DNA of 64,000 nt from Cytophagales bacterium (GTDB lineage: Bacteria; Bacteroidota; Bacteroidia; Cytophagales; Cyclobacteriaceae): assembly GCA_017303805.1 (NCBI GenBank), contig JAFLBQ010000005.1:1-64000 (forward strand). The letters are read 5' to 3'. The translations under genes and the position numbers were made by a program. The first letter of the stretch is position 1; each line of letters starts with the position of its first letter. Shown here one piece after another: positions 6,941 to 16,800 of this stretch. Below the pieces are notes generated by a model. The model searched no databases. It worked only from the letters and a program-made list of their open reading frames with translations, and was not told the DNA's origin.

Positions 6941-7386
6941 TGGATTTACGAAAAACACTTTACGAGCAATGCCTGGCTTATGCCGAGGCGCGGATCAAAG
7001 CCGCACAAGAGGCCATGCAGTTAGCGCAGGAAGCCGCCAATGCCGAGGAGAAAAGCAGTGCCGGAGATAAATATGAAACCGGACGGGCCATGGCGCACCT
7101 CGAAAAGGAAAAAGCGTTTGCCCAATTGGCTGAAGGCAATAAACTAAAAGCTGCGCTCAGCAAGGTAGAACAGGGGCCTACATCAAAAGTAGCTTTGGGA
7201 AGTGTGGTGCATACCAACACCGGTAATTATTATCTGGCCATTAGCGCAGGTAAACTTATTGTGGCAAACAAAGAGTACCTGGCTCTATCTCCCGCATCGC
7301 CCCTGGGTGCGCAGTTTATTGGGTGCACGGTGGGCGCCACTATTACATTTCAAGGTAAATCAATTTTGATTTTAGCAATAGAGTAA
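6940..7386 (+). CDS. GreA/GreB-like small protein
   Basis: A 148-aa protein with an N-terminal alpha-helical region (1-75, rich in Ala/Glu/Lys, probably a coiled-coil hairpin) and a C-terminal beta domain. The C-terminal part contains VALGSVVHTNTGNYYLAI and ASPLGAQFIGCTVGATITF, which resembles the FKBP-like domain of Gre factors (the 'SPxGxALxGxxxGD' region). Similar Bacteroidota proteins are often labelled 3-oxoacyl-ACP synthase, which the sequence does not support. The acidic tip residues of classic GreA are not obvious. It overlaps the response regulator stop by one base (TGATG), so it is translationally coupled to the two-component system. Confidence 0.6.
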   Translation: MDLRKTLYEQCLAYAEARIKAAQEAMQLAQEAANAEEKSSAGDKYETGRAMAHLEKEKAFAQLAEGNKLKAALSKVEQGPTSKVALGSVVHTNTGNYYLAISAGKLIVANKEYLALSPASPLGAQFIGCTVGATITFQGKSILILAIE

Positions 7387-7408
7387 CACGACATTCGCAG
7401 GGGCTTGT

Positions 7409-7416
7409 TACCTTTG
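7409..7416 (+). promoter_or_regulatory. -7 element of menA, leaderless candidate
   Basis: TACCTTTG matches the Bacteroidota TAnnTTTG -7 consensus exactly and ends four bases before the menA ATG, so transcription would begin at or just before the start codon. No clear -33 TTTG is present 19-20 bp upstream. Confidence 0.45.
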
Positions 7417-7420
7417 CAGC

Positions 7421-8317
7421 ATGACAAAAGCGTGGATTCAAGCCTTTCGCTTACGCACTTTGCCTTTAGCACTTGCCTGCATTGGCATGGCTGGTTTTTT
7501 GGCTGCCGCTGCCGGCAAATTCAATTGGCTGTTGTTTGCCTTATGTTGCCTCACTACCATCTTCCTTCAAATCTTATCGAACCTCGCCAACGACTATGGC
7601 GACTCTGTTAATGGTGCCGATCACGCTGGCCGGCAGGGTCCGCAGCGGGCCGTACAATCGGGCGCTATTGCCGCAAGCCAAATGCGCAACGCAGTAGTTC
7701 TGTTTGCATTTCTTAGCCTGCTGTGTGGCTTGTCTTTATTATGGACAGCCTTTGGTACCGATTGGAAAGCATTGTTTTTATTTCTGGCACTCGGGCTGTT
7801 GAGCATTGCCGCAGCCGTGGGGTACACGGTTGGCAAAAAGCCGTACGGGTACATTGGCCTGGGCGATCTTTCCGTATTGATTTTTTTTGGGTTGGTGGGA
7901 GTTATGGGTTCTTATTATTTGTTTACCCAACAGGTTACCTGGAACGAAGCCTTGCCGGCATTAAGCTGTGGCTTGTTTTCAATTGCCGTACTTAACGTAA
8001 ACAACATTCGCGACATCGAATCCGATAAGGCAGCCGGAAAATTTTCTATTCCTGTAAGGATAGGTAAAGAGAAGGCCATCGGGTACCACTGGTTTTTACT
8101 TGCAATGGGCTTGTTTAGTTCAGTGGCTTATACACTAATTAATTATACTTCGCCCTGGCAGTTCTTGTTTCTTGCTGTTACGCCCTTATTAATTCGAAAT
8201 GGTATTGCTGTAAGTCAGCGCCCGGCCCATCAACTTGATCCTTATCTGAAACAGATGGCCCTTTCGGCTTTAATTTTTGTTATCCTGTTTGGATTAGGTT
8301 TATTGATAAATGTTTGA
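7421..8317 (+). CDS. menA: 1,4-dihydroxy-2-naphthoate polyprenyltransferase
   Basis: A 298-aa UbiA-superfamily integral membrane enzyme with eight to nine membrane segments. It attaches the polyprenyl tail to 1,4-dihydroxy-2-naphthoate in menaquinone synthesis. The first Mg-diphosphate motif is NLANDYGDSVNGADH, followed by RQGPQRAVQSG as in MenA. The second is NNIRDIESDKAAGK. Length is typical (~300 aa). It stands alone in its transcription unit, 34 bp after the GreA-like gene. Menaquinone fits the nuo and cbb3-related genes elsewhere in the window. Confidence 0.93.
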   Translation: MTKAWIQAFRLRTLPLALACIGMAGFLAAAAGKFNWLLFALCCLTTIFLQILSNLANDYGDSVNGADHAGRQGPQRAVQSGAIAASQMRNAVVLFAFLSLLCGLSLLWTAFGTDWKALFLFLALGLLSIAAAVGYTVGKKPYGYIGLGDLSVLIFFGLVGVMGSYYLFTQQVTWNEALPALSCGLFSIAVLNVNNIRDIESDKAAGKFSIPVRIGKEKAIGYHWFLLAMGLFSSVAYTLINYTSPWQFLFLAVTPLLIRNGIAVSQRPAHQLDPYLKQMALSALIFVILFGLGLLINV

Positions 8318-8346
8318 TAACCCACACAATTTAACCATCTTTAACC

Positions 8347-9063
8347 GTGGCCAAAGTTGAATTTAACATTGCATGTTCCCTCTGCGAACATTTGAAAGAC
8401 TCGCTCTTTAACGGTTTAAGCCCTGAAGACCTGAGCCGGATCAACAATCATAAAACCTGCGTTCAATACAAAAAGGGCCAGAACATTTTTTACGAAGGTA
8501 CCCGGCCCACCGGTTTGTATTGCATGAATGCCGGCAAGGTTAAGGTGTATAAGAACAATGTGCAGGGCAAGGAATTTATCATTTACATTGCCAAGCCAGG
8601 CGATTTTCTGGGGTATAGGGCGCTGTTGAGCGAAGAATTTTACCAGGCGACTGCCACCGTACTGGAAGATGCCAAGATTTGTTTTATACCTAAGGAAAAC
8701 TTTTTTGAAGTGCTGCAAAAGAACCCCGCGTTTATGAAGCGGGTGGTAAAAGCCGTATGCCACGAAATGGGTATAATGGAAGATAAGTTGGCCGAACTGG
8801 CTCATAAGTCGGTGCGCGAGCGGTTGGCAGCCAACTTGCTAATGCTCAAAGAAACCTATGGAATGGAAGGCGAGGGAAGTTCGCTTATCGATCTGGCGCT
8901 TTCGCGCGAAGATCTTGCCAGCATAGTGGGCACCGCCACCGAAACGGTAATTCGTTTGTTATCCGATTTCAAGTCGGATGGGCTGATTGCCTTCGAAGGG
9001 AAAAAAATCCGGGTGCTGGATGCCAAAAAATTAGCCCGCCAGGCCGATCTGATCGTGGCCTGA
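8347..9063 (+). CDS. Crp/Fnr-family transcriptional regulator
   Basis: 238 aa from a GTG start. An effector (cNMP-binding-like) beta-roll spans about residues 25-145, then a dimerisation helix and a C-terminal winged helix-turn-helix with recognition segment SREDLASIVGTATETVIRLL. The E and R of the Fnr/Crp recognition helix (ETxSR/RETVGR) are retained as ETVIR. N-terminal cysteines C10 and C13 plus C38 raise the possibility of an Fe-S or redox cluster as in Fnr, though the spacing is not that of E. coli Fnr. An Fnr-type box lies just downstream, before the stress-protein/ccoI operon, which suggests that operon is its target. Confidence 0.88.
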   Translation: MAKVEFNIACSLCEHLKDSLFNGLSPEDLSRINNHKTCVQYKKGQNIFYEGTRPTGLYCMNAGKVKVYKNNVQGKEFIIYIAKPGDFLGYRALLSEEFYQATATVLEDAKICFIPKENFFEVLQKNPAFMKRVVKAVCHEMGIMEDKLAELAHKSVRERLAANLLMLKETYGMEGEGSSLIDLALSREDLASIVGTATETVIRLLSDFKSDGLIAFEGKKIRVLDAKKLARQADLIVA

Positions 9064-9087
9064 ACCTGACAAAAGTCATCTTTTTGC

Positions 9088-9131
9088 TTGATACCTATCA
9101 TTAGCGCGGGGTAGGGGTTGATCTACTTTTG
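9088..9131 (+). promoter_or_regulatory. Fnr-type box plus -7 element of the usp-ccoI operon
   Basis: TTGATACCTATCAT (9088-9101) matches nine of ten defined positions of the Fnr consensus TTGAT-N4-ATCAA. TACTTTTG (9124-9131) matches the Bacteroidota -7 consensus exactly. If transcription starts four to five bases after the -7 element (about 9135-9136), the box is centred near -41, the class II activator position. No -33 TTTG is present, as expected for an activator-dependent promoter. The transcription start is inferred. Confidence 0.6.
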
Positions 9132-9153
9132 GTAAATCAAAAACACCACTGCT

Positions 9154-9984
9154 ATGAAACGCATCTTAGTTCCGTGCGACTTTTCTACGCCTTCGGTTCA
9201 GGCTTTTAAGTTTGCTGCAGACGTGGCCCGCACTACCGGGGGCGAAGTGATTGCCTTACATGTAATCGAACTGCCCGTAATGAACGAGAGCGTACTCATG
9301 CCTTCGCTCTCGTTCGAAGAAACGTTTATTAAAGACATGAAAGCAAATGCCGAAAAGAATTTCGGCAAAATGCAGAACAAATGGGCGGCTGATATAAAAT
9401 GTACCACGCGGGTAGAGTTTGGTAACCCCACCACTACCATTCGTGAGTTTATAGACGAGCGCAAGATAGACTTGGTGGTAATGGGTACGCATGGTGCCAC
9501 CGGCATGAAGGAGTTTTTCATTGGCTCCAATACCGAAAAGATAGTTCGCACCAGCACGGTACCGGTTATTTCCGTAAAAGATTTAGTAAAGGTAGCCTCG
9601 GTGCGCAACATTGTGTTCCCCAATACGCTCGGTCTGGATCAGGAAAAACTGATGCAACAGGTAAAAGCGCTCCAAAATTTTTTCGGGGCCACCTTGCACG
9701 TGCTGTATATCAATACGCCTTCACGGTTCAGGCGCGATATTGAAGTGAAGCAAGAGATGAAAACATTTGCCAAACGCTTTTTATTAAAAGACTATACGCT
9801 AACCATCTTCAACGATTTTTCGGAAGAAGAGGGCCTGCGCAACTTTATTGCCGACATTAAAGCGGATCTGGTTGCCATGGCCACCCACGGTCGGAAAGGC
9901 TTAAACCATCTGATGAGTGGCAGCATTGCCGAGGATGCGGTAAACCATCTTCCATGCCCCATCTGGACTTTTAAAATTAGTTAA
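9154..9984 (+). CDS. tandem universal stress protein (two UspA domains)
   Basis: 276 aa with two UspA domains. The first (1-142) starts KRILVPCDFSTPS and has the nucleotide-binding loop VMGTHGATGMKEFFIGSNTE, the GxxGx9G(S/T) type. The second (about 150-276) ends with AMATHGRKGLNHLMSGSIAE, also a complete ATP-binding type loop. Cytoplasmic stress protein of the ATP-binding class. It is first in an operon with another Usp-like gene, ccoI, ccoS and a DUF456 gene, preceded by the Fnr-type box, so induction at low oxygen is likely. Confidence 0.92.
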   Translation: MKRILVPCDFSTPSVQAFKFAADVARTTGGEVIALHVIELPVMNESVLMPSLSFEETFIKDMKANAEKNFGKMQNKWAADIKCTTRVEFGNPTTTIREFIDERKIDLVVMGTHGATGMKEFFIGSNTEKIVRTSTVPVISVKDLVKVASVRNIVFPNTLGLDQEKLMQQVKALQNFFGATLHVLYINTPSRFRRDIEVKQEMKTFAKRFLLKDYTLTIFNDFSEEEGLRNFIADIKADLVAMATHGRKGLNHLMSGSIAEDAVNHLPCPIWTFKIS

Positions 9985-9997
9985 TTCAAAAAAGCAG

Positions 9998-10756
9998 GTG
10001 AACAAACAAATTTTATTTCCGGTAGATTTTAATACAGGCGTACAGTTGGCAGATTACGCTAATTTGTTTGCCCATGTGGACAAGAAGAGTTTTGTAGGAT
10101 TTTTCTTGCGCGACTTCAATAAAGTAGCCCGTCAAAAAATCTCCGAAGCTCAAAAAATTACCTTGCAGCACGACTTGCAAAAGGAAGCAGACCAACTAAG
10201 TGTTGATTTTGATGTAATTAAGAACACTACTACCAACAACCTCCTGCTTAATCAATGCCGGTTTTCCGATTTGCTTATTGTAAACCCGCTTACCGAGGAA
10301 AATGTTCAGCAGCTTAACAACGTGTTTCCCGATCATTTTTTTGAGTTGGTAGCATGCCCTGTTTTCCTTGCGGAAGATGTAACCCGGCCTTTTGAGGAGA
10401 TTTTGGTTTTATTTGATTACGACCACAGTGGGCTGGTGGCTCTTAAATCTTTTCTGTCTTTCTTCGGAAAGGTAAGCCGGGAAAAGAAGTTAACCTTGCT
10501 TACCGTAAGCCCCGATGATGCTCCTGAAATTCATTTGGAGAAATACCTGGTTAGCTATCTGCAAAAATTTTTTAACGATGTAGGTATAGCTCCGCTGCGC
10601 AAAGAAAATCTCTTGGAGCAGGTAATCAGCCATGCCTCCCGGTTGCCACGGCCTGTATTGGTGCTCGGGCACTCGGCCATTCAGTTGCTTAACAACCACG
10701 ATCTGGCACGCCAGTTAACCCACCATCAAACCGCAGTTTTTTACTCCAATATTTAA
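9998..10756 (+). CDS. degenerate universal-stress-like protein
   Basis: 252 aa from a GTG start, 13 bp after the preceding Usp gene. The N-terminus KQILFPVDFNTGVQLADYAN has the UspA first strand and helix. The second half (from about residue 128, FEEILVLFDYDHSGLVAL) repeats the fold and ends near VLVLGHSAIQLL. The glycine-rich GxxGx9G(S/T) ATP loop is absent from both halves, so nucleotide binding is probably lost. Position in the operon suggests a structural or regulatory partner of the neighbouring Usp. Confidence 0.7.
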   Translation: MNKQILFPVDFNTGVQLADYANLFAHVDKKSFVGFFLRDFNKVARQKISEAQKITLQHDLQKEADQLSVDFDVIKNTTTNNLLLNQCRFSDLLIVNPLTEENVQQLNNVFPDHFFELVACPVFLAEDVTRPFEEILVLFDYDHSGLVALKSFLSFFGKVSREKKLTLLTVSPDDAPEIHLEKYLVSYLQKFFNDVGIAPLRKENLLEQVISHASRLPRPVLVLGHSAIQLLNNHDLARQLTHHQTAVFYSNI

Positions 10757-10761
10757 ATCGC

Positions 10762-13149
10762 ATGGAAACTCTTGTAGCTCAAAAAGCAGCCTGCTACCAC
10801 TGCGGTCAACCCTGCGAAGAAGATGCCTTTAAAGTGGATGAAAAGGATTTTTGCTGTTTTGGGTGCAAAATGGTTTATGAAATTTTAAGCGAGAATAACT
10901 TATGCGAGTATTACACCTTCGATAAAAATCCGGGCATTACCTTGCGGCATATTCCCGAGGCAACCTTTTCATACCTGGATGAAGTTGCCATTCGGAGGCA
11001 ATTACTGGAATTTGACTCGGCCGCGTTTGCACGCGTTCGGTTCTATGTTCCCAACATACATTGTATCTCGTGCATCTGGTTATTGGAAAACTTGCAAAAA
11101 TTGCAACCCGGTGTTCTGAAGTCCGAGGTAAATTTTTCCGGCAAAACAGTACGTATCGATTATAATCCGGAGTTGGTCTCATTGGGTAAACTGGCCAATG
11201 TGCTGGCTTCGCTTGGCTATGCGCCCAGGGTTAATCTCACTAAAGAGAGCCGGCCGGTAGCTCCGGCATCGCGGCAGTTAGTAGTTAAACTCGCTATAGC
11301 CGGCTTTGCATTTGGCAACATTATGCTACTAAGTTTTCCGGAGTACCTCGGGCTAAACGAAAGCGATGTTACGTTGCAGCGTTTATTTTCCTGGCTCAAC
11401 CTGGCAATTGCGTTGCCGGTAACTTTTTACAGCGGGCAAGAGTATTTCACCAACGCATGGAAGAGTTTCCGGCAACGGCAGATAAATATTGATGTGCCCA
11501 TTGCGGTGGGTTTACTGGCATTGTTGCTACGAAGTACGGTTGATATTGCTACTCAATCCGGGCCCGGGTATTTTGATTCGCTTACAGGCCTTGTTTTTTT
11601 TCTGTTGATTGGCCGGTGGTTTCAAAGCAAGACGTACGATAGCCTCGCGTTTGACCGCGATTATAAATCTTATTTTCCGTTAGCAATACAACGCTGGGCG
11701 CATGGCGAATGGCGCGCAGCGGTTGTGTACGATCTGGAACCACAGGATCTCATTCGGGTACGCAACATGGAAATTGTGCCGGCCGATTCAATCCTTAAAA
11801 GTTCGGTAGCTTTTTTCGATTACAGTTTTGTTACGGGCGAATCCAAACCAGTAAAGGCCGGGGCGGGCGAATTAGTGTATGCCGGTGGAAAGTTAATCGG
11901 GCAACCGGTTGAGTTGGTGGTGCAAAAGAAAACCGCCCAAAGCCAGCTTACCAGTTTGTGGAATGAGGCGGCATTTCAAAAATCGAACGAAAGTGTTTAT
12001 AAAAAAATAATTGACCGGGCGGCTCGCAGGTTTACATGGATTGTTCTGGCGCTGGCTTTAGCTACGGGAGTGTTTTGGTTTTATTACGATACCGCAAACA
12101 TGTGGTTGGTCTTAACATCGGTGTTGATGGTGGCTTGCCCGTGTGCCCTCGCCCTGGCCACCCCATTTACTTATGGAAATATGTTGCGCGTATTTGGCCG
12201 CCACGGGTTTTATTTGAAAAATGCCGATGTAATTGAGCGCATTGCTTCTGTGAATGCACTTGTGTTTGATAAAACCGGAACAGTTACGCACGGAGCTTCA
12301 ACCATAACATTTAACGGGGTGTTGTCGCCACAGGAAATGGGTTGGATCAAATCAATGGTAGCAACCTCTACGCACCCGCTCAGCGCCTTACTGGCAAAGC
12401 AAATTGTTGAGAAATCGGATGCTGCGGTTACCGATCTGAAAGAAATTCCGGGCAAAGGAATACAAGCGGTAATTGGCGGTAAGCACATCAGGCTGGGTTC
12501 GGCTGCATTTACCGGCCACGAAGCTCATCCTGCAACTGCCACGCGCGTATTTGTAACAATCGATGGCCTGGCACGCGGGTATTTTGAAATAGAAACGTTG
12601 ATCAGGCCAGAGGTAAAAACCCTGGTAACGCGCTTGGGCAACAAGGTAAAGGCGTTGGTATCGGGCGATCAGCCAACAGAGGCAAGTAGGATGCGATCGG
12701 TGTTTGCGCAACCCGTTCAACTGTTGTTCAATCAATCGCCACACGATAAAATGAATTTTATTTCCAACCTGCAACAACAAAATTATAAGGTGATGATGGT
12801 TGGCGATGGACTGAACGATTCCGGGGCCTTGCAACAAAGCGATGTGGGGGTTGCGGTAACGGATGATACCGGAGTGTTTACTCCGGCAAGCGATGGCATT
12901 CTGGCTGGGCCGATGCTGGGGCAACTCGATTCATTCCTTAGGTTGGCAAAAAAATCAACCCTCATTTTGAAAACCGGATTTGCGATTTCCTTTTTCTATA
13001 ATGCCATTGCACTGAGTGTGGCCATGAGTGGCTTTTTAACGCCTTTGATTGCTGCTATTTTAATGCCCATAAGTAGTATTAGTGTGGTGGGCTTTACAAC
13101 GCTGGCGGTTAATTGGGTGGCCCGAAAAGAATTTAAATTGAACCCATAG
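10762..13149 (+). CDS. ccoI: cbb3-oxidase-associated copper P-type ATPase CcoI
   Basis: A 795-aa P1B-type ATPase. A cysteine-rich N-terminal metal-binding region (residues 11-48, CYHCGQPC and CCFGC) precedes an HMA-like domain with C101-I-S-C104. Membrane helices then frame the TGES actuator motif (VTGESKPVKAG), the CPC metal site (C459-P-C461) and the phosphorylation motif with D503 in DKTGT; MVGDGLNDSGAL completes the hinge. The N-terminal cysteine domain plus HMA is typical of CcoI/FixI, which exports copper for cbb3 oxidase assembly. The ccoS gene starts 3 bp downstream, confirming the assignment. The structural ccoNOP and ccoGH genes are not in the window. Confidence 0.93.
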   Translation: METLVAQKAACYHCGQPCEEDAFKVDEKDFCCFGCKMVYEILSENNLCEYYTFDKNPGITLRHIPEATFSYLDEVAIRRQLLEFDSAAFARVRFYVPNIHCISCIWLLENLQKLQPGVLKSEVNFSGKTVRIDYNPELVSLGKLANVLASLGYAPRVNLTKESRPVAPASRQLVVKLAIAGFAFGNIMLLSFPEYLGLNESDVTLQRLFSWLNLAIALPVTFYSGQEYFTNAWKSFRQRQINIDVPIAVGLLALLLRSTVDIATQSGPGYFDSLTGLVFFLLIGRWFQSKTYDSLAFDRDYKSYFPLAIQRWAHGEWRAAVVYDLEPQDLIRVRNMEIVPADSILKSSVAFFDYSFVTGESKPVKAGAGELVYAGGKLIGQPVELVVQKKTAQSQLTSLWNEAAFQKSNESVYKKIIDRAARRFTWIVLALALATGVFWFYYDTANMWLVLTSVLMVACPCALALATPFTYGNMLRVFGRHGFYLKNADVIERIASVNALVFDKTGTVTHGASTITFNGVLSPQEMGWIKSMVATSTHPLSALLAKQIVEKSDAAVTDLKEIPGKGIQAVIGGKHIRLGSAAFTGHEAHPATATRVFVTIDGLARGYFEIETLIRPEVKTLVTRLGNKVKALVSGDQPTEASRMRSVFAQPVQLLFNQSPHDKMNFISNLQQQNYKVMMVGDGLNDSGALQQSDVGVAVTDDTGVFTPASDGILAGPMLGQLDSFLRLAKKSTLILKTGFAISFFYNAIALSVAMSGFLTPLIAAILMPISSISVVGFTTLAVNWVARKEFKLNP

Positions 13150-13152
13150 CGT

Positions 13153-13326
13153 ATGCTCATTATTGTGTTGCTTATTTCTATTTCGCTAACCATAGCCATT
13201 ATTTTTCTCGCGGCTTTTGTGTGGAGCATGCGCAGTGGCCAGTTTGATGATACCTACGGCCCTTCGGTGCGGATGTTGTTTGATGATAAAAAGAAAAAAC
13301 ACACACCAACACCAAAAGATGCCTAA
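13153..13326 (+). CDS. ccoS: cbb3-type cytochrome oxidase assembly protein CcoS
   Basis: A 57-aa single-span membrane protein. A hydrophobic helix fills residues 2-22, followed by the CcoS signature FVWSMRSGQFDDTYGP (residues 22-37) and a lysine-rich tail. CcoS is needed to place heme and copper into the CcoN subunit. It starts 3 bp after the ccoI stop, as in most ccoIS operons. Confidence 0.92.
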   Translation: MLIIVLLISISLTIAIIFLAAFVWSMRSGQFDDTYGPSVRMLFDDKKKKHTPTPKDA

Positions 13327-13334
13327 CTTTTGGC

Positions 13335-13805
13335 ATGGATGTACTGTGGTTTAGCATAGGCGGCTTATTAATTCTGATTGGTATAGCCGGTTGTTTTTTG
13401 CCGGTGCTGCCGGGGCCCCCGCTTGCGTTTGTAGGTCTTTGGATACAACAATTGAAAGAACCCAACCCGTTTACTGCAAAATTTTTATGGCTTTGGCTGG
13501 GTATTACTGTGGTGGTTACCGCCCTTGATTATTGGGCTCCGGTTTATGCAACCAAAAAGTTTGGCGGCAGTAAGGCAGGCGTGTGGGGTTGTATGCTGGG
13601 CCTGATAGCCGGCTTTTGGATGGGACCGTTGGGAATACTTATTGGCCCGTTAGCAGGCGCATTTATTGGCGAGCTCATGAATAATCAAGATTCATCCAAA
13701 GCCTTGCGGGCAGCATTCGGGTCTTTTATCGGATTTGCTGCCAGCACACTTTTAAAATTGATTACCTGCGTAATCATGCTTTGGTATTGGATCTTGAGTT
13801 GGTAA
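13335..13805 (+). CDS. DUF456-family membrane protein
   Basis: 156 aa with four or five membrane segments and glycine/proline-rich helices: GIAGCFLPVLPGPPLAFVGL near the N-terminus, then GCMLGLIAGFWMGPLGILIG and PLAGAFIGELM. This glycine-zipper pattern is the DUF456 signature; the family has no assigned function. It begins 8 bp after ccoS and probably shares its transcript. DUF456 is not a known cbb3 assembly factor, so it may simply be a passenger. Confidence 0.85.
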   Translation: MDVLWFSIGGLLILIGIAGCFLPVLPGPPLAFVGLWIQQLKEPNPFTAKFLWLWLGITVVVTALDYWAPVYATKKFGGSKAGVWGCMLGLIAGFWMGPLGILIGPLAGAFIGELMNNQDSSKALRAAFGSFIGFAASTLLKLITCVIMLWYWILSW

Positions 13806-13875
13806 TTGAGATTCTGAATTGCGAATTTCCAATTCTTACTTCTTTCATTCCAAATTCCAAATTCAAAATCCTGAA

Positions 13876-16800
13876 TTACTCTTGTCCAATCATCATAAAC
13901 GCGCCCCAATAAATAGGTTCAGGGTATTCTACACGTAATTCTTTTTTGGCATCGATAAAACTTTGCCGGAGGTTGTTAGTGGTTAACCATTTTCGGTAAA
14001 AGTTAATGATCAGTTTTTGAGTCGCTTCGTCATCAACCTTAAACATACTCATTATTAAAACTTTTGCACCGGCTACCAGAAAGGCTCGCTGCAAGCCATA
14101 TACACCTTCACCGTTGGCTACTTCGCCCAGTCCGGTTTCGCAGGCACTAAGTACTACCAGGTCGGTCTGGTCTAAGTTCAGGCTCATCGCCTCGTAGGCG
14201 GTAAGAATACCATTTTCGATGTTGTAATTGTATTTGGTTTTGGTAAGCAAGTCGCCTGCACCGGTAAGCAACAAGCCGGTTTTCAGCAGCGGATTTTCGG
14301 TCATTGCGGCTTCGCTTTCGGTTAGTTCCTCCAACTCGGTAGCATCAATAGCTGGCGTATAAAATCCGTGCGTGGCCACATGAAAGATTTTAGGACTGAT
14401 TAATTCTTTCACCTGTTCTTCGCTGGCCGATGTTTCCACATACTCGTTGGTAACGTAGCCCCGTTGTTTTAATAACCGCTGTAGTTCAGTTACTTCTTTT
14501 TCGGTGCCGGGCAGGGCCGGTATATTCCCACGCGAGGCCGTTAAATAGAACTTTGGATTGCCAAACATGGTGGCTGTGTTGCTGGACACCGGCCGCGATT
14601 TTACTTTGTTCAGGTAAAGATCTTTTGTATTGCTCACCAATACAATGTTGGCATTGTCAATCAGGTATTTGCCATCGGGTGTAGGTATGGCTTCCAGGTT
14701 AAGTTGGTTGTACACACCATCGGCCGAAATGTAGATGGTAGTGGAGGTGCCAATTCCTTTTTGAATTGGTTCCCAGAACACTTTATAAGAATATTGGTCT
14801 TGCAACTTGCCAACTATCGCGTTGCGATAGTAACGGAAATAGCGGGTTTCCATACGGTGACCTTCGGGCATTATAATGGCTTTGGGCCGTGCATTGTCGT
14901 TTTTAACATACAAGGCCACGTAAACAATTGAATCGGTAAACGTGTGATTAAAATGACGGTAACGCACCATCTCCAGAGCGACTTCTGTTTTGCCAATCAC
15001 TTTTTGAACATCGGTATATCGTATTTTCTTGTTATCGAAACTTTGGCCAAACAGTTCGGATTTCTGGCTTAGTTCGCGCTCCAACCGTTCTACTTCGGCT
15101 GTCATTTGGTTTACATCTAACCCATTATCTATTAATTGTTGGGTACTCATCGAAAGTGCATTGGTAAGATTCTCCTTCTTTTCTACCCACAAATTGTAGG
15201 AGGTTTTGAGGGCCTCATCGGTGCTGTTAAGTATTCGCTCGCGTATTTTAATGGAAGTGCTTAGCAACAATGCTTTGGTAAGCAACTGGTAATCGTACAC
15301 TTTGCCGGCCAGGTCTTTAAAATCTTCCAGTTGGCTAAAGGCAAGCGTATTGTAAAACTCAAAGTCGCCTTTAATGGTGTTCCAGTATTTTGCTTTCTCC
15401 CGCTCGCTCAAAGCCGGAAAAAATTGCTTGATGAAGTTCTCGTAATTGTTCAGCGCTTCTTCAATATTAGCCTTGGCGCGTTTGTAATTCTTTTCCATAT
15501 AGTACACCTTGGCCTGTTTGGAAAGAATTTTCACATACTCGGGGTGTGTTTTGCTAAAGTAGTCCTCGTAAATCTTTCGGGCCTGGGTGTAAAACTCTTC
15601 GGCCCGTTTATAATTTTTGGTAGCATAGTACACATCGCCCGTAAGGGTGTAGATGTTGGCCGCGTTGATATTTGTTTTGGTTCCGGTTTTGGCCCGCCAT
15701 ATAGATTCGGCCTGGGTTAATACGCTAAAGGCCTCGGCATATTTTTTTTGTGATATGTACAACGTAGCCACATTCTTTAATACGTCTGCATATTGTGGGT
15801 TTTGTACCCCAAGTTTGTTGCCCATTATTTCGCGCGCCTCGGCTAACAGCTTTTCAATTTCCGCAGGTTTGTCGCCTTTGTAAAACTTCGTCATGGCTAA
15901 TTGCGAAAGCGCCTTGGCAACTTCTATGTGGTTGCGGCCAAATTGCTTTTGCAGACTGGCCAGAGCTTTGTTGAGCATTTGTTCGGCATTGTCGTAATCG
16001 CCAATGGCAAAATCTATGTCGGCCAAAAGTTTTTGTGTGGGTGCTGTTTTGGTAGAGCGTTCGCCATAAAGACTGGTTGCGAGCTTGTTGGCGCGTTGTG
16101 CAATTTTTTCGGCTTCGGTGTAATCGCCTTTAGCCAACAACAACCGCCCTTTATCCACCAACGGGTCTATCAACCGCACCGAATTAATACCATACAATTT
16201 CTCTGATTCAAACAGCAGGTTGTTAAGGATTTCTTCAGTTTTAGAGTACTGCCCCAATTGAACCAGCAATGTTGAAAGTTCGCGGGCGGTACTCAATTCA
16301 TCCAGGCCGGTAAGTTTTTTAGCCTTACTAATCACCCGGGCTGAACGATCGAGGTTGGCCTGGGCTTCGTCAAACATACCTTTGATGCCGTACAACGAAG
16401 CCTGTGTTTCTATGGCCTGCACATAGAAAACTTTCTTATCTTCTTCTTTGCGGAACCGATCCAGAATCTCAATAGACCGATTTAACCGCTGCTCCGCTTT
16501 GTCAAACTCACCTAACTTAAGTTCGAAGCGGGCAATCTGCGTGAGTTCGTTTGCATATTGATAACTTTTGTCTCCATTGCCGTACTTTGCCCGGGCTACA
16601 TACTCGGCTTTCTCTAAAATTTTGTTGGCATCGGCATACCGGTCGGTTAACTCATAGAGCACCGCCATGTGATTTAGAATGTCTAAATGATCTTTGTGCC
16701 AGGCGTCAATTTCTTTCGACACCACCTTTACGTAACTGTCTTCATAAATCTTAGTGGCTTCGGTTAGTTTACTGGTATTATCAAGGTAAAAATTAGCCAA

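Noticed and set aside
13806-13875. Terminator or repeat between DUF456 and the CHAT gene
   Set aside because: Contains GAATTG/CAATTC and repeated AAATTC words but no solid stem with a U tract.
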